Origin: Epichloe hybrida
Taxonomy: Eukaryota; Ascomycota; Sordariomycetes; Hypocreales; Clavicipitaceae
Assembly: GCA_019022495.1 (NCBI GenBank)
Contig: JAFEKR010000017.1
Location: 682,001 to 746,000 of the forward strand
Length of the DNA: 64,000 nt
Direction: 5' to 3'
Made by a program: the position numbers and the translations under genes
In this document: one piece after another, positions 10,507-22,480 of the stretch
Layout of the letters: each line of letters begins with the position of its first letter
Numbering within the stretch: the stretch's first letter is position 1
The notes under the pieces: model-generated
The model's database searches: none
The model's input: only the letters and a program-made list of their open reading frames with translations
Told to the model about the DNA's origin: nothing

Positions 10507-12098
10507 TCAGAAGCCTTCTATTTTTGTGCCAATCTTCTTCGCGTTAGCAACCTTGACCAGGTGCACGCCAACAACAAGATCCATGAGACCCAAACCCACG
10601 CTCTTGTACACGACAGTGCCATCCCTCAACCATCTAGCAAGGCCGTCCTCTTTCTTATTTTCAGTTTCGGATGAGCCCCCGGAATGGGTCCGGGAAGGTA
10701 GAGGGAAACTAGGTTTTCGGGCATGGTGAGACGAAGTCGAACTCGATGAGCTTGCTGATCTAGGCGGTGCCTCATTGAATCCAGCAGACATGGAGGGTGT
10801 CTTGTCATTGACGTCAATCGGAGATTCGAGATCCGTTGACATGGGTGTCTGAGTGCCTGTGGTATCTGTCTCGGACTCTTCCACCGCGAGACGATGCAGC
10901 ATGACTAGCTCTCCGAGTCTATTTATTGTCAGCCTCTAAAATAGTTTTTTTTTTGTTTTGCCCCAATGGTCCGTAGCCTCGAGGGGATGGAGGAGACGTA
11001 CTCGACCATTTGGTGAGGCGAGATCTTGGCAGCAATGACTTCTCCGGCCTCCTTCATCACGCCCTCAAGCGTGTCCACGACTATGACGCCCCCCTCCTCA
11101 GCATGTCTGTGAAAATGGCGATGATTCTTGCCGTGCGGCTTGGCCACCAGTTGCAATAGGCCCTCCGGAAGCTCTCGCATTTCAGGAGTATAGCTCCCCA
11201 CTGCGACAATCAAGCGGCCCTTCTTCCTTCCTTCGTGCGATGTGAGGATAGAGGCGTCAAACAATTCTTGTCGAGACGGCGTGCAACAGTAAATTACATC
11301 GGCACTGCGGATCTGCTCCTTCTGAAGTCGTTCAAAATCATGGAAGGTCGGGGTCAAGATGCTGAACTTGGTGTGTGCCCATCCTTCTCTCTCCTTGATC
11401 GCAGCAGGCACTACGGTGAACTGCTTCAAAATTCTCCCGGCGCTGTCAGAGAATCGTCTGTTGATGATATGGACGTGCTTGATGGTGCTTCCGCGCATAA
11501 GGAGTGCCAGTCTCACATGCCAGTACGCTTGACTGCCGCTGCCAAAGACGGTCAAAGTCCTCACATGATTTCGGCGACTGAGAAGACAAGCTGACGCAAG
11601 AGCTGTGCGGAAAGCTGTCAAAGTACTGGCATGGACGAGGCCCATGGGGCTTCCGTCGGGATTAAACAAGTTCAACACGCCCGTAGGACTGATGGGCTTC
11701 ACGTTGGGATCCTCCGTGGCGGCTGATGAAGTGAGCGAGACCACTGTTCATGAATAGTCAGTATGTCATGTCATCTTCTGGCCTGCATCTCACACATCGA
11801 CCTGGCTCACGGAAGGAAATGCCACATAGCTGTCCTGTGCGTGCCTCTCTCCTTTACCTTTACATCCCATGCCTTCAGGCCCGCATGAGGGCATGTACAG
11901 CGATGTCGCCTTGGTTCCAGAATGAGTAGTGGATATGCGATGAGGTTGTTGGTAGACATCACCGCCAACAGCTCCTGTGGAATTGGAAAACTCGTGCAAC
12001 GCAGAAGATAAAACGCGCCTAAAATCATCCAACTGATCGGCGGTCAAATCCTCCAGGACTTCCTTGACCTGGGTGTCGGTAAGGACTGTGAGTGTCAT
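10507..12098 (-). CDS. Ornithine cyclodeaminase/mu-crystallin family protein
   Basis: Three exons on the minus strand, 11858-12098, 11002-11743 and 10507-10918, encode 464 aa. The fold is the NAD(P)-binding ornithine cyclodeaminase/mu-crystallin type: TGVLNLFNPDGSPMGLV, then the dinucleotide motif GSGSQAYWH, ADVIYCCTPS, the substrate-side VAVGSYTPEMREL, and the C-terminal VYKSVGLGLMDLVVG. Between the last two lies a Ser/Thr-rich insert of about 80 residues after ELVMLHRLAVEE, longer than in bacterial enzymes. Members deaminate ornithine to proline, reduce ketimines or make alanopine-like products; the fungal group is mostly uncharacterised, so the substrate is left open. The start at 12098 was preferred to an in-frame ATG at 12134 because MTLTVLTD matches the usual beginning. 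Confidence 0.85.
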
Positions 12099-14109
12099 GA
12101 CGCCCCACGGTCGATTATTATCCGACCGGACCAACAGGCGGGGTGATCTGGATATGCAGCGTATTCGAGGGGAATATTTTCGGGCCCTGGAGAAATGAGT
12201 GTATCACAAATTCAATGGCAGCTGACAAGCCACTACAACCAGATAAGCTTAAATTGACGAGTGCTCGGGTGGCAATGGAAGTGGAAAACTTGACATCAAT
12301 AATAGGCGTGGAGCTGTGGTGTAACATGGAGCTGTCACAACTGTGAACCAATTAGAAGTTTGCACGGCGTCACCCCGTCTGGAACTCGTCCAAAACAAGT
12401 ATCGGCGCTATCCAACAACGGGATGATCACAATTCAGTACCGCTTTGGTTTTTTGCAGCGCCTTGTGTCGTTCATTCACTCATTAATCAATGGAGCATGG
12501 TTCTGCCAATTACAGACAGCCTCCAGGTATCCATAGCTGCCTGCCATCGCTGGTGAGTACACTGGGACGACGAGATTGGGGCTTGAATGCTCGCTCAATT
12601 AGCCTACCTTTGGGAGGCGAGCCTGTCCAAGTTGCTTTAACGAAGCTCTAGAAACTCGCCAGGAAGGCTTGAGTGCAAAATCAAGATCATGCCATGCCTA
12701 CAAGTACATGAACTTTGAAAGGTAACCCCTAATATTCATGCATTTAATGGAGGCCGTTTCAGGTTCGAGAGCGGGGCCAAATTTCATGATCAGCTCGAGC
12801 ACAGTTACGCATAGTTCTCGGCCGGACAACAACGCATGGCATTTACATCCATTTTGAAATACCATGGACTGGACCAAGAGCTGGTCGTATAGCGTCCGTG
12901 AATAGGAAGAATTACCCCACGAGTATGCCCAGCCGCCAGGGCCGCTGTAGCCAAGAACACCTAGAGTCCCCTAAGTGCAATGCCAAATGGTTCAATCGTA
13001 GCATCCGCCCAGTCAACGGCACCCGTGAGATGGCCAGAATCAGAATCAACGAGTATATCTGTGTTCGAAGGGCCTTGGTGTGTCAAAACTCAAGGTACTT
13101 GATTAATCATGTGTGCCATTCAACCCTGGGTCTGCTCGATCATGGGCGTAGAAGAGTTGCTCGAGCGTCGTGTTATAAAGATGGGGTTTGTCCACGACTG
13201 GGGCTTGGGCATGTCTCCACGAGTTCTGCGTAAAACCTATGAAGACGTGAGCAACAACTGGGTAGAGAAATTGATGTTATTGCTAGTAGCCTATTTCGCG
13301 GAATCGGTTATTGTAGTATCTTGCTTGGCCAGCGTGAGGGCCTGAGGCGGATTGTAGAGTGTAGCTGTGGTATCCTTGCCAAGGCAGCGGTGTCACGGAG
13401 CAATTCGCAAGGCACGCAGCAGCAGCAGCAATTTCCGTTGTTGCACTTTCACAATCCCATGAACCCCAAAAGCACGCATCACGTGGCTTCACGTGGCTGC
13501 GCTGCAAACAAACGGACATTCAATACCAGGAATACTTCACCAGTAATAGTTGGCGACGGGGAGCAGTTATCTTACGCACTACGGAGTAAGTTCCATAGTC
13601 ATAAAGGTATTTTAGAAATCAGTACCCAAGAGCTACTATTTCATCCCTATACGGATTAATTTTGTGCTAATTGAGGCTAGCAGTGCTGTCAGGGCACAGT
13701 GGAGTCGTCAGGTACAAGTCGAAAGTGGCACGTTGTTCTACTGCGCTAGTGACCTTCCCGACTGAGTGCCGCTTCCTCGCTAAGCACCATCAGCAGACTT
13801 GACTGGGCCAGCCTCTTGCAAAGGCCCGCTCTTACTCCGTGCTGGAGAAGAGGCTACGTGCGACTTGTTCATCACTTTGACGACCACCACGCATTCCTCC
13901 TCATCATCACCCCAGCCCAGCCGCTTCAACATCGTTGGACAAGCTCCGCGACGCAGCTGCAGATTGGGTTCATTCGAATCAAACTATCCAACGCCTAACG
14001 ACTTATCCTCTCTCTTTGCTGATTACACTGTTTCGCGCTGAGCGCATCTTCCGAGCAGCAATAAACAACAACAACTAGTTAGCATAGGAAGCGTGCGATA
14101 GCGTTCAAG
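12099..14109. other. Two-kilobase gene-poor region
   Basis: This divides the ornithine cyclodeaminase-like gene (-) from TVP18 (+). Short frames are present but none shows protein-like composition or a family. A TACGGAGTA word lies at 13580-13588 and a short CAG-rich stretch near 13417-13430. A GGTTCGA word at 12762 has no partner tRNA structure. I see nothing else. Confidence 0.55.
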
Positions 14110-14847
14110 ATGACGCTCAAGGAAGAGTTTCAGACCAGAAACTTCAGTGAGTGGAAGCTCCTAATAACCTCTCCTTTCTTGATTCTGGCCAAGACTGATT
14201 TTCCACAGGCATCTATGGACAGTGGTAAGTCCCCGTCTCGTTCGAACGATCAATCCCTCATTGCGCCGCCCCCTGTCCGCCGACAGAGGTTGTCGACATA
14301 ATTTTCACCAGATGATTCACGAGAACGCTCAAACACGACCTATCACAGCATATTCAATTGAACTAACGTGGGATAAATCAGGTTTGGAATATTGTCCATG
14401 ATTGTTTGCCTGGCAACAGGCATCTCGACAATCTTTACATTCGTGCCTCTGCTCATAGTTTTTTGTGCTATTGCTATGTGAGTTCGTTGGCTAAGCTCTA
14501 GCTGCAATGTTACTTCTGGCAGGTTGCCGCTAACAAGGGATCTCAGCGCGTCCTCCTTTCTCATTCTCTTCATCGAAGTCCCTCTCCTGCTGCGCATCTG
14601 TCCAACATCTGGCAAATTCGATGATTTCGTCCGCAAGATATCCACCAACTACATGAGAGCCGCAGCTTATGGCGTCATGTCATTTGCCCAGTTCATGAGT
14701 CTCTTCGGTGGTCGTTCAAGCTTGATTGCAGCCGCCGTTTTCCTGCTTATCACTGCTTTGTGCTACGTACTTGCCGGTCTCAAGGGTCAAGACTTCATTG
14801 GAAGCAAGACCCTAGGCGGTGCCGGCGTTGCGCAAATGATTGTTTAA
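14110..14847 (+). CDS. TVP18: Golgi membrane protein TVP18
   Basis: Four exons, 14110-14146, 14209-14224, 14382-14477 and 14547-14847, encode 149 aa, the normal length for TVP18. Exon 2 is a 16 nt micro-exon that supplies SIYGQ. Family marks are MTLKEEFQTRNFSIYGQW, LLLRICPTS with NYMRAAAYGVMSF, and the C-terminal GSKTLGGAGVAQMIV. Four hydrophobic segments fit a small integral membrane protein of late Golgi vesicles. For exon 4 a second in-frame acceptor at 14521-14522 would add eight residues (LPLTRDLS-type insert); the downstream acceptor was chosen because it yields the expected length and a continuous membrane helix (AIAIASSFLILFIE). Confidence 0.9.
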
Positions 14848-17824
14848 ATGGGTTCAGCGCAATACAATCAACTCACCGCCCTCAGCCGACGCTGGACCAA
14901 TGTGCAAGTCCCTGGGCTAGGCAGTCAAGTGTTAACAACAGAAACAAACGAGTAGCGATGATACGGGTGGTGACCTGCAACCGTTCAGGCGAACGGGGAA
15001 ATTTGACTTATCGATTTGAATGCCTTTCGGCTTAGCGATTCAGGGGGTGACAAACTGATCATTGAGCAAGTTGTTTGGCGTCTGGGCTGACGATATGAGC
15101 TTCCTTTAGCCTTGATCCTTTCTTGGGCTGCCTGGCTATGGGAAATGGGGCAGCTCAAGAGATACTGTACATCACTGGGATTCTTCGCACTGCTTTTCAA
15201 TTGATTGATTGTTTGCGTTTTTTGGATGAAAGTCGGTCCAACAGTTCCGCCTTCATGTAGCACAGTCACTGTTCTTCTGCTCATGAAGTGATAGAAGACA
15301 GTCCCGCTCAATACCGCACCGTACCCTTCATTTGCTGACTGATTTTACTGAAACAGTATGAATACCTTTGTACGAAATTACAGGGATAATAAGAAAGGAC
15401 ATGTGTTGTACGGAGTATGACCCAAATAATCCAGACTGCGGAGAGCTTTCTCCCCAAGCTCATGTGGATCTCATTCTATCGGGGCACCCGAACCACGGCA
15501 TTGCTCCACCGGCGTCGACAATTAGCAACCAGACGTTGTTATGAATGACAACCCACCTGACTTGGTGACGTAAGAAGCAAAACGGCAATAAGGTTTGGTT
15601 GTATGTGGCAATGAGAACAGCCGGGTTAAACATTATTCAAGAATCACTACAGAATGTGGGATACGTACGTACTTCATTACACGGATGTCAAACTGTCCCT
15701 CGCCCTGGCTGGGTATAACTAGCAACAATGAGTTGTGAGAGTTCAGACAAAACCATGCTGACTGCAGCCAATTGTTAATGTAGTGCGAGCGATTGGGCGG
15801 TTTCGACATTCAAGGTCACAACAGAACAAGGAATTCACGCCGAAGATGCGGCGGCGTACATAATGATGTGATGGATGCATCACACTAGTTTGTGATTGAA
15901 TCGAGATCAACTGAGGGCCGTTTCCTCCGTTCGACTCAACTGCCTCGACGAAACTGTCAAGGAGGTGCCGGGCCAAGCCACGAGGGGCCTCTCACGCACG
16001 GTGCGGCGTTATCAAGAATGTGTTTCTTGCTCGCGATAGTCCAATCAGAGACACAGCAGCACTTCATTGGCAGAGGGAAGGGCGGGCAGGTCAGCCGTCG
16101 CGCGTCACGCACGGAGTACATGCAGTTCTGTCAGTTCTGTCACAGTAGTGACAAGTACAGTACAGTGCACAGGCAGGCGGTCGATGCTTTCAGGAACTTC
16201 CCAGCGTTGGGGAAGGAAGCATGGGTTCCTGCAGGTTTGTTGACAAAGCATGTTCACATGTCTGCCTCCCTTCCCCCTTGAGAAAGCCACGTAATGCCAA
16301 TCAATACATGTAGCACTTGCTCGGTAGATGCTCAGATGCTCAGATGCTGTTGCTAGGCTCAAGGTCTTATTGCAAGGGAGGGAAAAGCGAGATAGCGAGC
16401 AACTAATGCGGTCTTGTACATTAGCCACTTATGCACGTCCGCGCCTACATGTACTCGTGTGTAGACAAAAAAAATCCTGCTGGTCATCCGACTTCCTCGA
16501 GTAGTGTTTGGACGAGAGACGAGAGACCGCTTGCAGCCAGCCCACCAAGCAAACCCAATTGCGATTGCTGGGAGGGGTATCCACTGGTGGGGAAGACGGT
16601 GTGGGGAGGTGAAGTCCGTACATACATACATACATATTACTGCATTTTCAACAATCGGACGCAGGCCGGGACATGGATGATGTGAGCTGCCCTTGGCAAT
16701 GCATACCTTGGATGATGTAGGGCCAAAAATGTCGAGGCGAGATCCCTCTTCGCAATCGCCAGCAGTGAGACTCAACTGCTACAAGTGTCGGAACGCGATT
16801 GAATCACAACTGGACTGCTTGAAAGATTGTCTGAGAGTGTTCAGCACTGGGGCTGTGGTGTGCGTGATAAGTGAGTGAGTGCTCCGTATGTACAGTACAT
16901 ACATACGGGCTACCCGGTAAGGTGTAGCGGCCGGAAGGATGGGTGCCTCCCAGCAGCCCTCCCAGCAGCCCTCCCAGCAGCACATAGTGCCCCGCTAGAC
17001 TCTTCGCACAGTAAGTGGACTCAGCACCGGGTCTGGTGACGCCGTGGCCCCAGGACTCAGTTGGACAGAGGGTCGTTGACGCTCTGCAGCATCCGACGGC
17101 GGGCTTCAACTTGCAAGAGGTATAATCGAGGCAGCCGCCGGTTGTCAATGCCCCCGAGCTTGGTCCTTGATCTTTCCTGAGCATTCGAAACACTCTGGAA
17201 CACATCCTACATCCTACATCCTACATATTCTACAGGCTAGACCGCTCTCTTCTGTAAGCACGTCTGTTTTACTGGTGCTTAATACTGCCCGAACTACCAA
17301 TTACACAATTGTAAGTTTTGGCGAGCTTCTGCGAGCTTCTGCGAGCCGCGCAGTCATGTGTCTCACGAGTCACGACACAGCTGGCTTCACGGGCATGAAA
17401 TATGAAGAACTTCAGTCTTGTTGACTGATGGTCTCGACGGCATGGAATTCCATGCTCATCAAGGGACTTAGATGGGCGGTGCCTCTGGCCCTGGCGGCTT
17501 TGCTTATCTTGCGGCACCAGCGTCCCTATCCCTAGTCTTGATCAGTGACTTCCAAGTTCTCAGCCAGCCAGCCAACCCTTCCACCCAGGCTACTCTTGAC
17601 CGCAAATCACGACTCTTGAAAAGCTAATTGCTCTTGGAACACGTGTCCCACAGGCATGTTTCTCTTATAGTCAGTCTTTCGTGGTCTGCTCTTGCTACAT
17701 CTCAACACCCCGACTGCATTGGCCCCTCGATTGCCAAACTCCCAAACCTCTCTTCTATAAACAGCATTCAACCTCGGTGCACACTCCCGTGTAACCTTCG
17801 AGAGCGACATTGTCAACAGTACCA
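14848..17824. other. Three-kilobase gene-poor region
   Basis: The largest gap in the window, between TVP18 and the AIM21-like gene. It contains TACGGAGTA words (15409-15417, ACGGAGTA at 16111), GTACATACATAC words near 16617-16635 and 16890-16905, three copies of a 12-mer at 16946-16981, TACATCC repeats near 17203-17225 and GCGAGCTTCT repeats near 17319-17345. No open frame looks like a protein and no tRNA was found. Confidence 0.55.
16946..16981. repeat. 12-bp tandem repeat, three copies
   Basis: The unit CCTCCCAGCAGC occurs three times head to tail in an intergenic region. No function is evident. Confidence 0.9.
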
Positions 17825-20606
17825 ATGGCACAAGCGCCGGTTGTACCGCCTCGCCCTGCGCGGTCCACGGACAGAGATGCCTCCAGTGGCCTGATGCCCA
17901 AGGTGCCTCCTCGTCCCGTCAACAAACATCTCGACCGATCTGTTTCTCCCCATCGCGATCGATTTGCACAGTCGCCGCTCATGCAGGGCATTCCTGCCGA
18001 ATCACTGGACAATGGAGTGAGCAGGCATCATGCTCAGAAACAGCATTCGAGAGATCCCATTGAACGTTCTCGTAGCGTTGATCTGCCCTCCGTGGGTGAA
18101 GAGGGTATGGAGTACGGTGCTGTTGCCACCGAGTTAAGTCACGATGAGCGTCGACCCTCTGCACCAGCGCATACTAGCTTGGTCGATGAAAGTTTAAAGC
18201 TGCATGCGCCCACGCCATCTCTTCCTGCTTCGAGTGCCAAGCAGCAGGTAATGGCCGTGACTCGCACCGATTCCGACAGAGCTGCTTCTTTTGGCATCGG
18301 CCAGCCAAGTAACGGAGAAGAAAGAGCCGTTTCCCGTAGCTCTACGCGAAAGCGGCCAGAAAGCATTTATTCGGCTTACAGCGACCAGGGAAACCAGACT
18401 GACGAGGATCACGGAATTCCAGAAATTGGCCAGCGAGTTCCCATGAACAAGCATCTCGGTGATGTCCAGGCTCCATCCCCCGGGCCTGGCCATGACGCCT
18501 CCAAGAAGCACCATGCCCGTAAGCATAGTGCTCGCAGTCTCCCCCCTGGTAGCTATGGCCTCCATGGACATGGAGTGGCTCCGCAAGATAGGTTTGAAAA
18601 GGCCTATTACGAGAAGCATCCAGAAGTGCTTCACCAGGAACAACATACTCCTCATCACGACCGGCAGAATGACTACGCCATGAGCAGCTCGGACTTGAAC
18701 AAACTTGTTCGGGATACAGCCAATCGCCAGGCGGCAACTGGTATGAATATAGGCAGTAACGGTTTTCGTAATGGAAACGAAAGGCTAATTCTTGCAAACA
18801 GGCTCCAGTGAACTTCGTGGTACGCCTACAGATGACGTTGCTTTTGAAGCCACTGAGAAATATACGTCACGTATCTCGTCTTCACGCCCGGCATCCATCG
18901 CCGTACCGAACGAGGGCGTGGCCGGTGCATCTTCTCAACAGGAACGAATTGAGGCTGACAAGGGCATCCACGTCGATGATGGCAAAAATCCCGAGTTCTA
19001 CAACTATGGCGAGGATGGAGAAAACGAAGAAAATGAGGACTATCCTGTTCCTATTCTCGCCCCGGACGAGGTGAGCAAGGACCCAAGCTCTCGAGCGCAC
19101 AAGCCCGCCATCCGCCCACACCTCCAGCGACAAGGCAGCTCTTACGACGGGGAGGATCCTCCTAGTCGACCCACGAGTCGAGCCAAGGCTCAGCATCACC
19201 ATTCTGCACCTCAGGAGCACAAGCCTACTCCCTTGGAAGATGTAGAGGAGTATGATCCTCTTTTCCCGGAAGACGGGAAGGACGCAAAGGTGATCATCCA
19301 GGAGCCAGAGGAGGATCACCCCGAGCGTCACCATTTCCCAAGCAAAGACATCTGGGAGGATGCCCCGAACAGTGTTCACGTCACCGCAGAAGTGTCAGCT
19401 CCTGATGTGCCAGAGCCGGAGAAGCGACGGTCATCAGTGTACCACGCTGACCGTCCCATCACTCCCGCCCAAGCGTTTGCTCTGTATCAGGAAGAGCTTG
19501 CTGAAAAGGAATCCCAAGGTCGTACAAACAGCTTCTTGCCCCTCCAGGATTTCAAACCGTCATGGATCGGTCATCAGCCTCACTTGCAGACATCCTCGCG
19601 ACCGGCGTCCAGCAGCAGCAAACGCTTTCCGAGTCGTGACATTTGGGAAGATGCCCCTGAAAGTCACCTCCCCGAGGCTGAGGTCTCTGCGTCACCCACA
19701 GAGCAAGCCAGGCCTGAGTTCCCAGCTCGCCCCGTAAAGAAGGCCTCGCCATCTCCTGAACGACCAGCCTTGCCTGAGCGACCAGCAGCTAGAAAACATA
19801 GCGGTGACGACGCCACGAGGCAGCGACCGCCAGTTTCAGATAAGCCTAAGCCCTCAATTCCTCCTCGTCCCACTAAGAGTTCGCCGGAAGGTTCCAAAGA
19901 CGGCGCGTCATTAAAACCCAAGCCTCCTGTCCCCAACAGACCTGTCGGTGGCAAGATCGCAGCTCTGCAAGCAGGTTTCATGAGCGATTTGAATAAGCGC
20001 CTGCAGCTAGGACCGCAGGGCGTGAAGAAAGACGAACCCAAGGAGGAGGAAGTCGTCGAAGAACAGGAGAAGGCTCCTTTGGCCGATGCTCGAAAGGGTC
20101 GTGCTCGTGGACCTCAACGCCGTGCCCCCGCTAGGAGTCCTGCTGCTGCACCTTCATCAGAAACTGACAAAGGTGCACCTGTTCTTTCATTCTCACTGCC
20201 GCAAACCGTCTGGTCTGTGGATCCTGAGAATGGAGATTACACGTTCAGCAACCATGAGAATAGGACAGGTCCCGATGCTATCAAGTCGTGTGTGCCACCA
20301 AAGCCTTCTGCGGCGACTGAGACTTCTATCGTACAGAAACAAGACCCAACCCTTGGGCCAAGGCCGATTGCTTCAGAATCCGGCTCGGCACCCGTGCCCG
20401 CGGCAACGGACCAAGTCGAAACACCTCGTGAGCTAGCAGGCAGGCCAGAACCAAAAGAAAACGTGACACAAGAGTCCAAGCCATATGAGATGGAAGAGTT
20501 GACTCTGGCTGCCAATACTGCTGGCGAAAGTATTCTCGAGGCCACGGTTGACAAGCATAATGATGAAGTAAAGCCCGTAGAAGTACACGAGGATGTCAAG
20601 AATTAG
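17825..20606 (+). CDS. AIM21: AIM21-like proline-rich actin-patch protein
   Basis: Two exons, 17825-18740 and 18802-20606, encode 906 aa. The protein is largely disordered and rich in Pro, Ser, Glu and Lys. It starts MAQAPVVPPRPARS, followed by KVPPRPVNKHLDRSVSP, and further PPRP-type SH3 ligands occur through the middle and C-terminal part (PPRPTKSSPEG, PVPNRPVGGKIAALQ). SEDIWEDAP-like repeats are visible twice (KDIWEDAPNS, RDIWEDAPES). The GKIAALQAGF segment followed by LNKRLQLGPQG is the conserved C-terminal block of fungal Aim21 proteins, which with Tda2 tune actin assembly at endocytic patches. The identification rests on this architecture and recall of the family, not on a search. It may functionally connect to the SH3 protein YSC84 in this window. 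Confidence 0.75.
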
Positions 20607-20941
20607 ACGGCTTACTTGATTTAATTGGTAACGGGAGGTAATTTATTGAAAGCTTGGACCATCGATGGATATTTGGAACAGATTTGGAATATGGTTGACT
20701 GGATTTTTTTTTTTTTTTTGAATGAACGGTTCTGCGGCATCAGTCCATTTGTTTCAACGTGACCTTTATCGTGACTCGCTTGACAGGAGTTGTCTCGAGA
20801 CAAGACAAATGGATGTTCATGACTACAATGGACTATGCTCTCCTGTGTACTACACAACGGTTCGAGACAAACGTGCGAAAAAGTTGTTTATTGTGTACTC
20901 TATTCCATCAGACCCTCCCTCTTCTCATCTCCATAGATATG
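20607..20941. other. Intergenic region between convergent genes
   Basis: A 335 bp spacer with a 16-nt T-run at about 20705-20720, consistent with a 3' flank. No gene is seen. Confidence 0.6.
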
Positions 20942-22138
20942 TTACCATTTGCCCCAGGAGCCACGCTCCTGATCTGCCCCTTTCCGCTCTCTCTCCAACA
21001 ACCCATCGAATTCACTTTGTGCCTGCCTCCTTGCCGTAGCCTCTTCCCCGTCGGTCGTAGTTGAGAAAGAATTGTCTTCGACCCCACGATATTGTGGACT
21101 AGCTTCATCAGTGCTGCTCCATCCACCAGCATTGCCTTGAGCACGTTCCCGCGTCTTTTGGTCTCGCGAGCGGCCTTGGCTTGGTGTGCTGTAAGTCTGC
21201 TGCCTGATGCGATCCCAAGCGGAGCCGCCGTAGATCCGCGAACCTTCATTCTGTGATTGCGCCGATGGTACGACGGGTGAAGCATCATCCATAACATCAG
21301 CTACATCCCAACCCTTCGAAGCTGGTTGTTGTGAAGCTTCCGACTGGCGATATGAGTTCCATGCTTGCTGCGTTTGTGCTTGAACTGCCTCAGATACCGA
21401 TGGACGATTCTCGTCAGATTGAGATGAGTAGTCTTGTTGTTGGGTTTCCGGCTCCCATGAGTCGTCGTAGTGCTGGCTGCTCGAGTCTTGGGCTTCACCC
21501 AAAGCTTCGCCAGCCTGCCCTCTCCCATCCCTCAGCAGCGGGGCCAACCGCGGGTCTCGATTTATGGAGTAGCTCTGACGGAAGAAATTGACGCCCTGGA
21601 AGACTGGTTCCCCCAAGAGCCAGGTTGCAGCATAGTATGACGCGAAACGGGCGGTGTGCCACATGATGCGAACTTGGGGACCGCCGGTGACAGGGTTGAA
21701 CCTCCCCCCTCCGGTGGCGACGGGCCTGAAAAAGGGGAAGCGCATGGTCTGGCGTCCTCGATAGGTCATGTAGCCTGCTAGGCCGGTCATGATCCATTTC
21801 CAGGCGAGCATGTTGTGAATGCTGGACAAGAAGTGCTCCGTCAGAGCTTGGGTTTCTGTGTCGCTCAGTCTTCTGTCCGTGCCGGCCGCGAGTCCCAGGA
21901 CTGTCGATTCGGCCAAGGCCAGGGTCTGCGTGCGGCCAAAGCCGCGCATGCGGGCATAAAAGGGTGCTTCGTATTCTGAGAAGATCCTCTGTATCTGGTC
22001 GTGGATTTGAGGCTGATATTGCTGGCGTTTGATCATGGCTTTATGCCGTCGTTCCTCCATGGCAGCTCGGACATTGCGGGAGTATTCTGCCCGGGACATT
22101 CGTTGGGGATTGGCTTCTCCCTCATTCTGTCTGTCCAT
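20942..22138 (-). CDS. Conserved fungal protein of unknown function
   Basis: A single exon of 398 aa on the minus strand. The start was set at MDRQNEGEANPQRMS because the frame upstream has no ATG. I do not recognise a named family. The N-terminal third is charged and helical (EYSRNVRAAMEERRHKAMIK), the centre has two moderately hydrophobic stretches (HNMLAWKWIMTGLAGYMTY and FASYYAATWLLGEPV) joined by a basic FPFFRPVATGGGRF segment, and the C-terminal half is disordered and rich in Gln, Ser and Asp. The long uninterrupted frame and good codon composition support a real gene. It might be a membrane-associated organellar protein, but this is only suggested by the hydrophobic centre. It lies back to back with DNA2. 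Confidence 0.75.
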   Translation of the reverse strand: MDRQNEGEANPQRMSRAEYSRNVRAAMEERRHKAMIKRQQYQPQIHDQIQRIFSEYEAPFYARMRGFGRTQTLALAESTVLGLAAGTDRRLSDTETQALTEHFLSSIHNMLAWKWIMTGLAGYMTYRGRQTMRFPFFRPVATGGGRFNPVTGGPQVRIMWHTARFASYYAATWLLGEPVFQGVNFFRQSYSINRDPRLAPLLRDGRGQAGEALGEAQDSSSQHYDDSWEPETQQQDYSSQSDENRPSVSEAVQAQTQQAWNSYRQSEASQQPASKGWDVADVMDDASPVVPSAQSQNEGSRIYGGSAWDRIRQQTYSTPSQGRSRDQKTRERAQGNAGGWSSTDEASPQYRGVEDNSFSTTTDGEEATARRQAQSEFDGLLERERKGADQERGSWGKW

Positions 22139-22293
22139 TGTGAAGGGTGATTTTAGGGGAAAGCGCTCCAAACCAATTCTTGTGTGCAAGAAGACGGCTG
22201 CAACCAAATCAACTGATGAGTCCACGGTTCAATGTCGATCCATAACAATGTTGGGTAATGACGCAAGAGGATAAGTTGTCTGGTTTCCAGAGT

Positions 22294-22315
22294 CTTATCG
22301 ATAAGTATCGATAAG
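22294..22315. promoter_or_regulatory. Clustered GATA sites forming palindromes
   Basis: CTTATCGATAAG, a perfect 12-bp palindrome, is followed without a gap by TATCGATAAG, giving four GATA cores within 22 bp. A further GATAAG lies about 25 bp before. Fungal GATA factors (AreA/NIT2 and others) bind HGATAR, often as closely spaced pairs. Which flanking gene is served is unknown. Confidence 0.45.
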
Positions 22316-22480
22316 AAAGATCACACGTGATTACTAGTAGCAGTACGGACTACGGATGATTACGCAGTACTGCATAATACCCGGGGAAGGAGCTGTTGTC
22401 GGGGGAGCGACACGCACTGACAAGACAGGGATCGCGTACTTGTGGTGTGGCGGGGCTAGAGACGCGATCTGTACGACTAA

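Noticed and set aside
16105..16428. 107-codon minus-strand frame in the gene-poor region
   Set aside because: No domain, no supporting splice structure, and overlapping frames of equal quality on both strands.
22298..22313. TATCGATA words as a Drosophila-type DRE replication element before DNA2
   Set aside because: DREF is an animal factor; in a fungus the overlapping HGATAR sites are the simpler reading.
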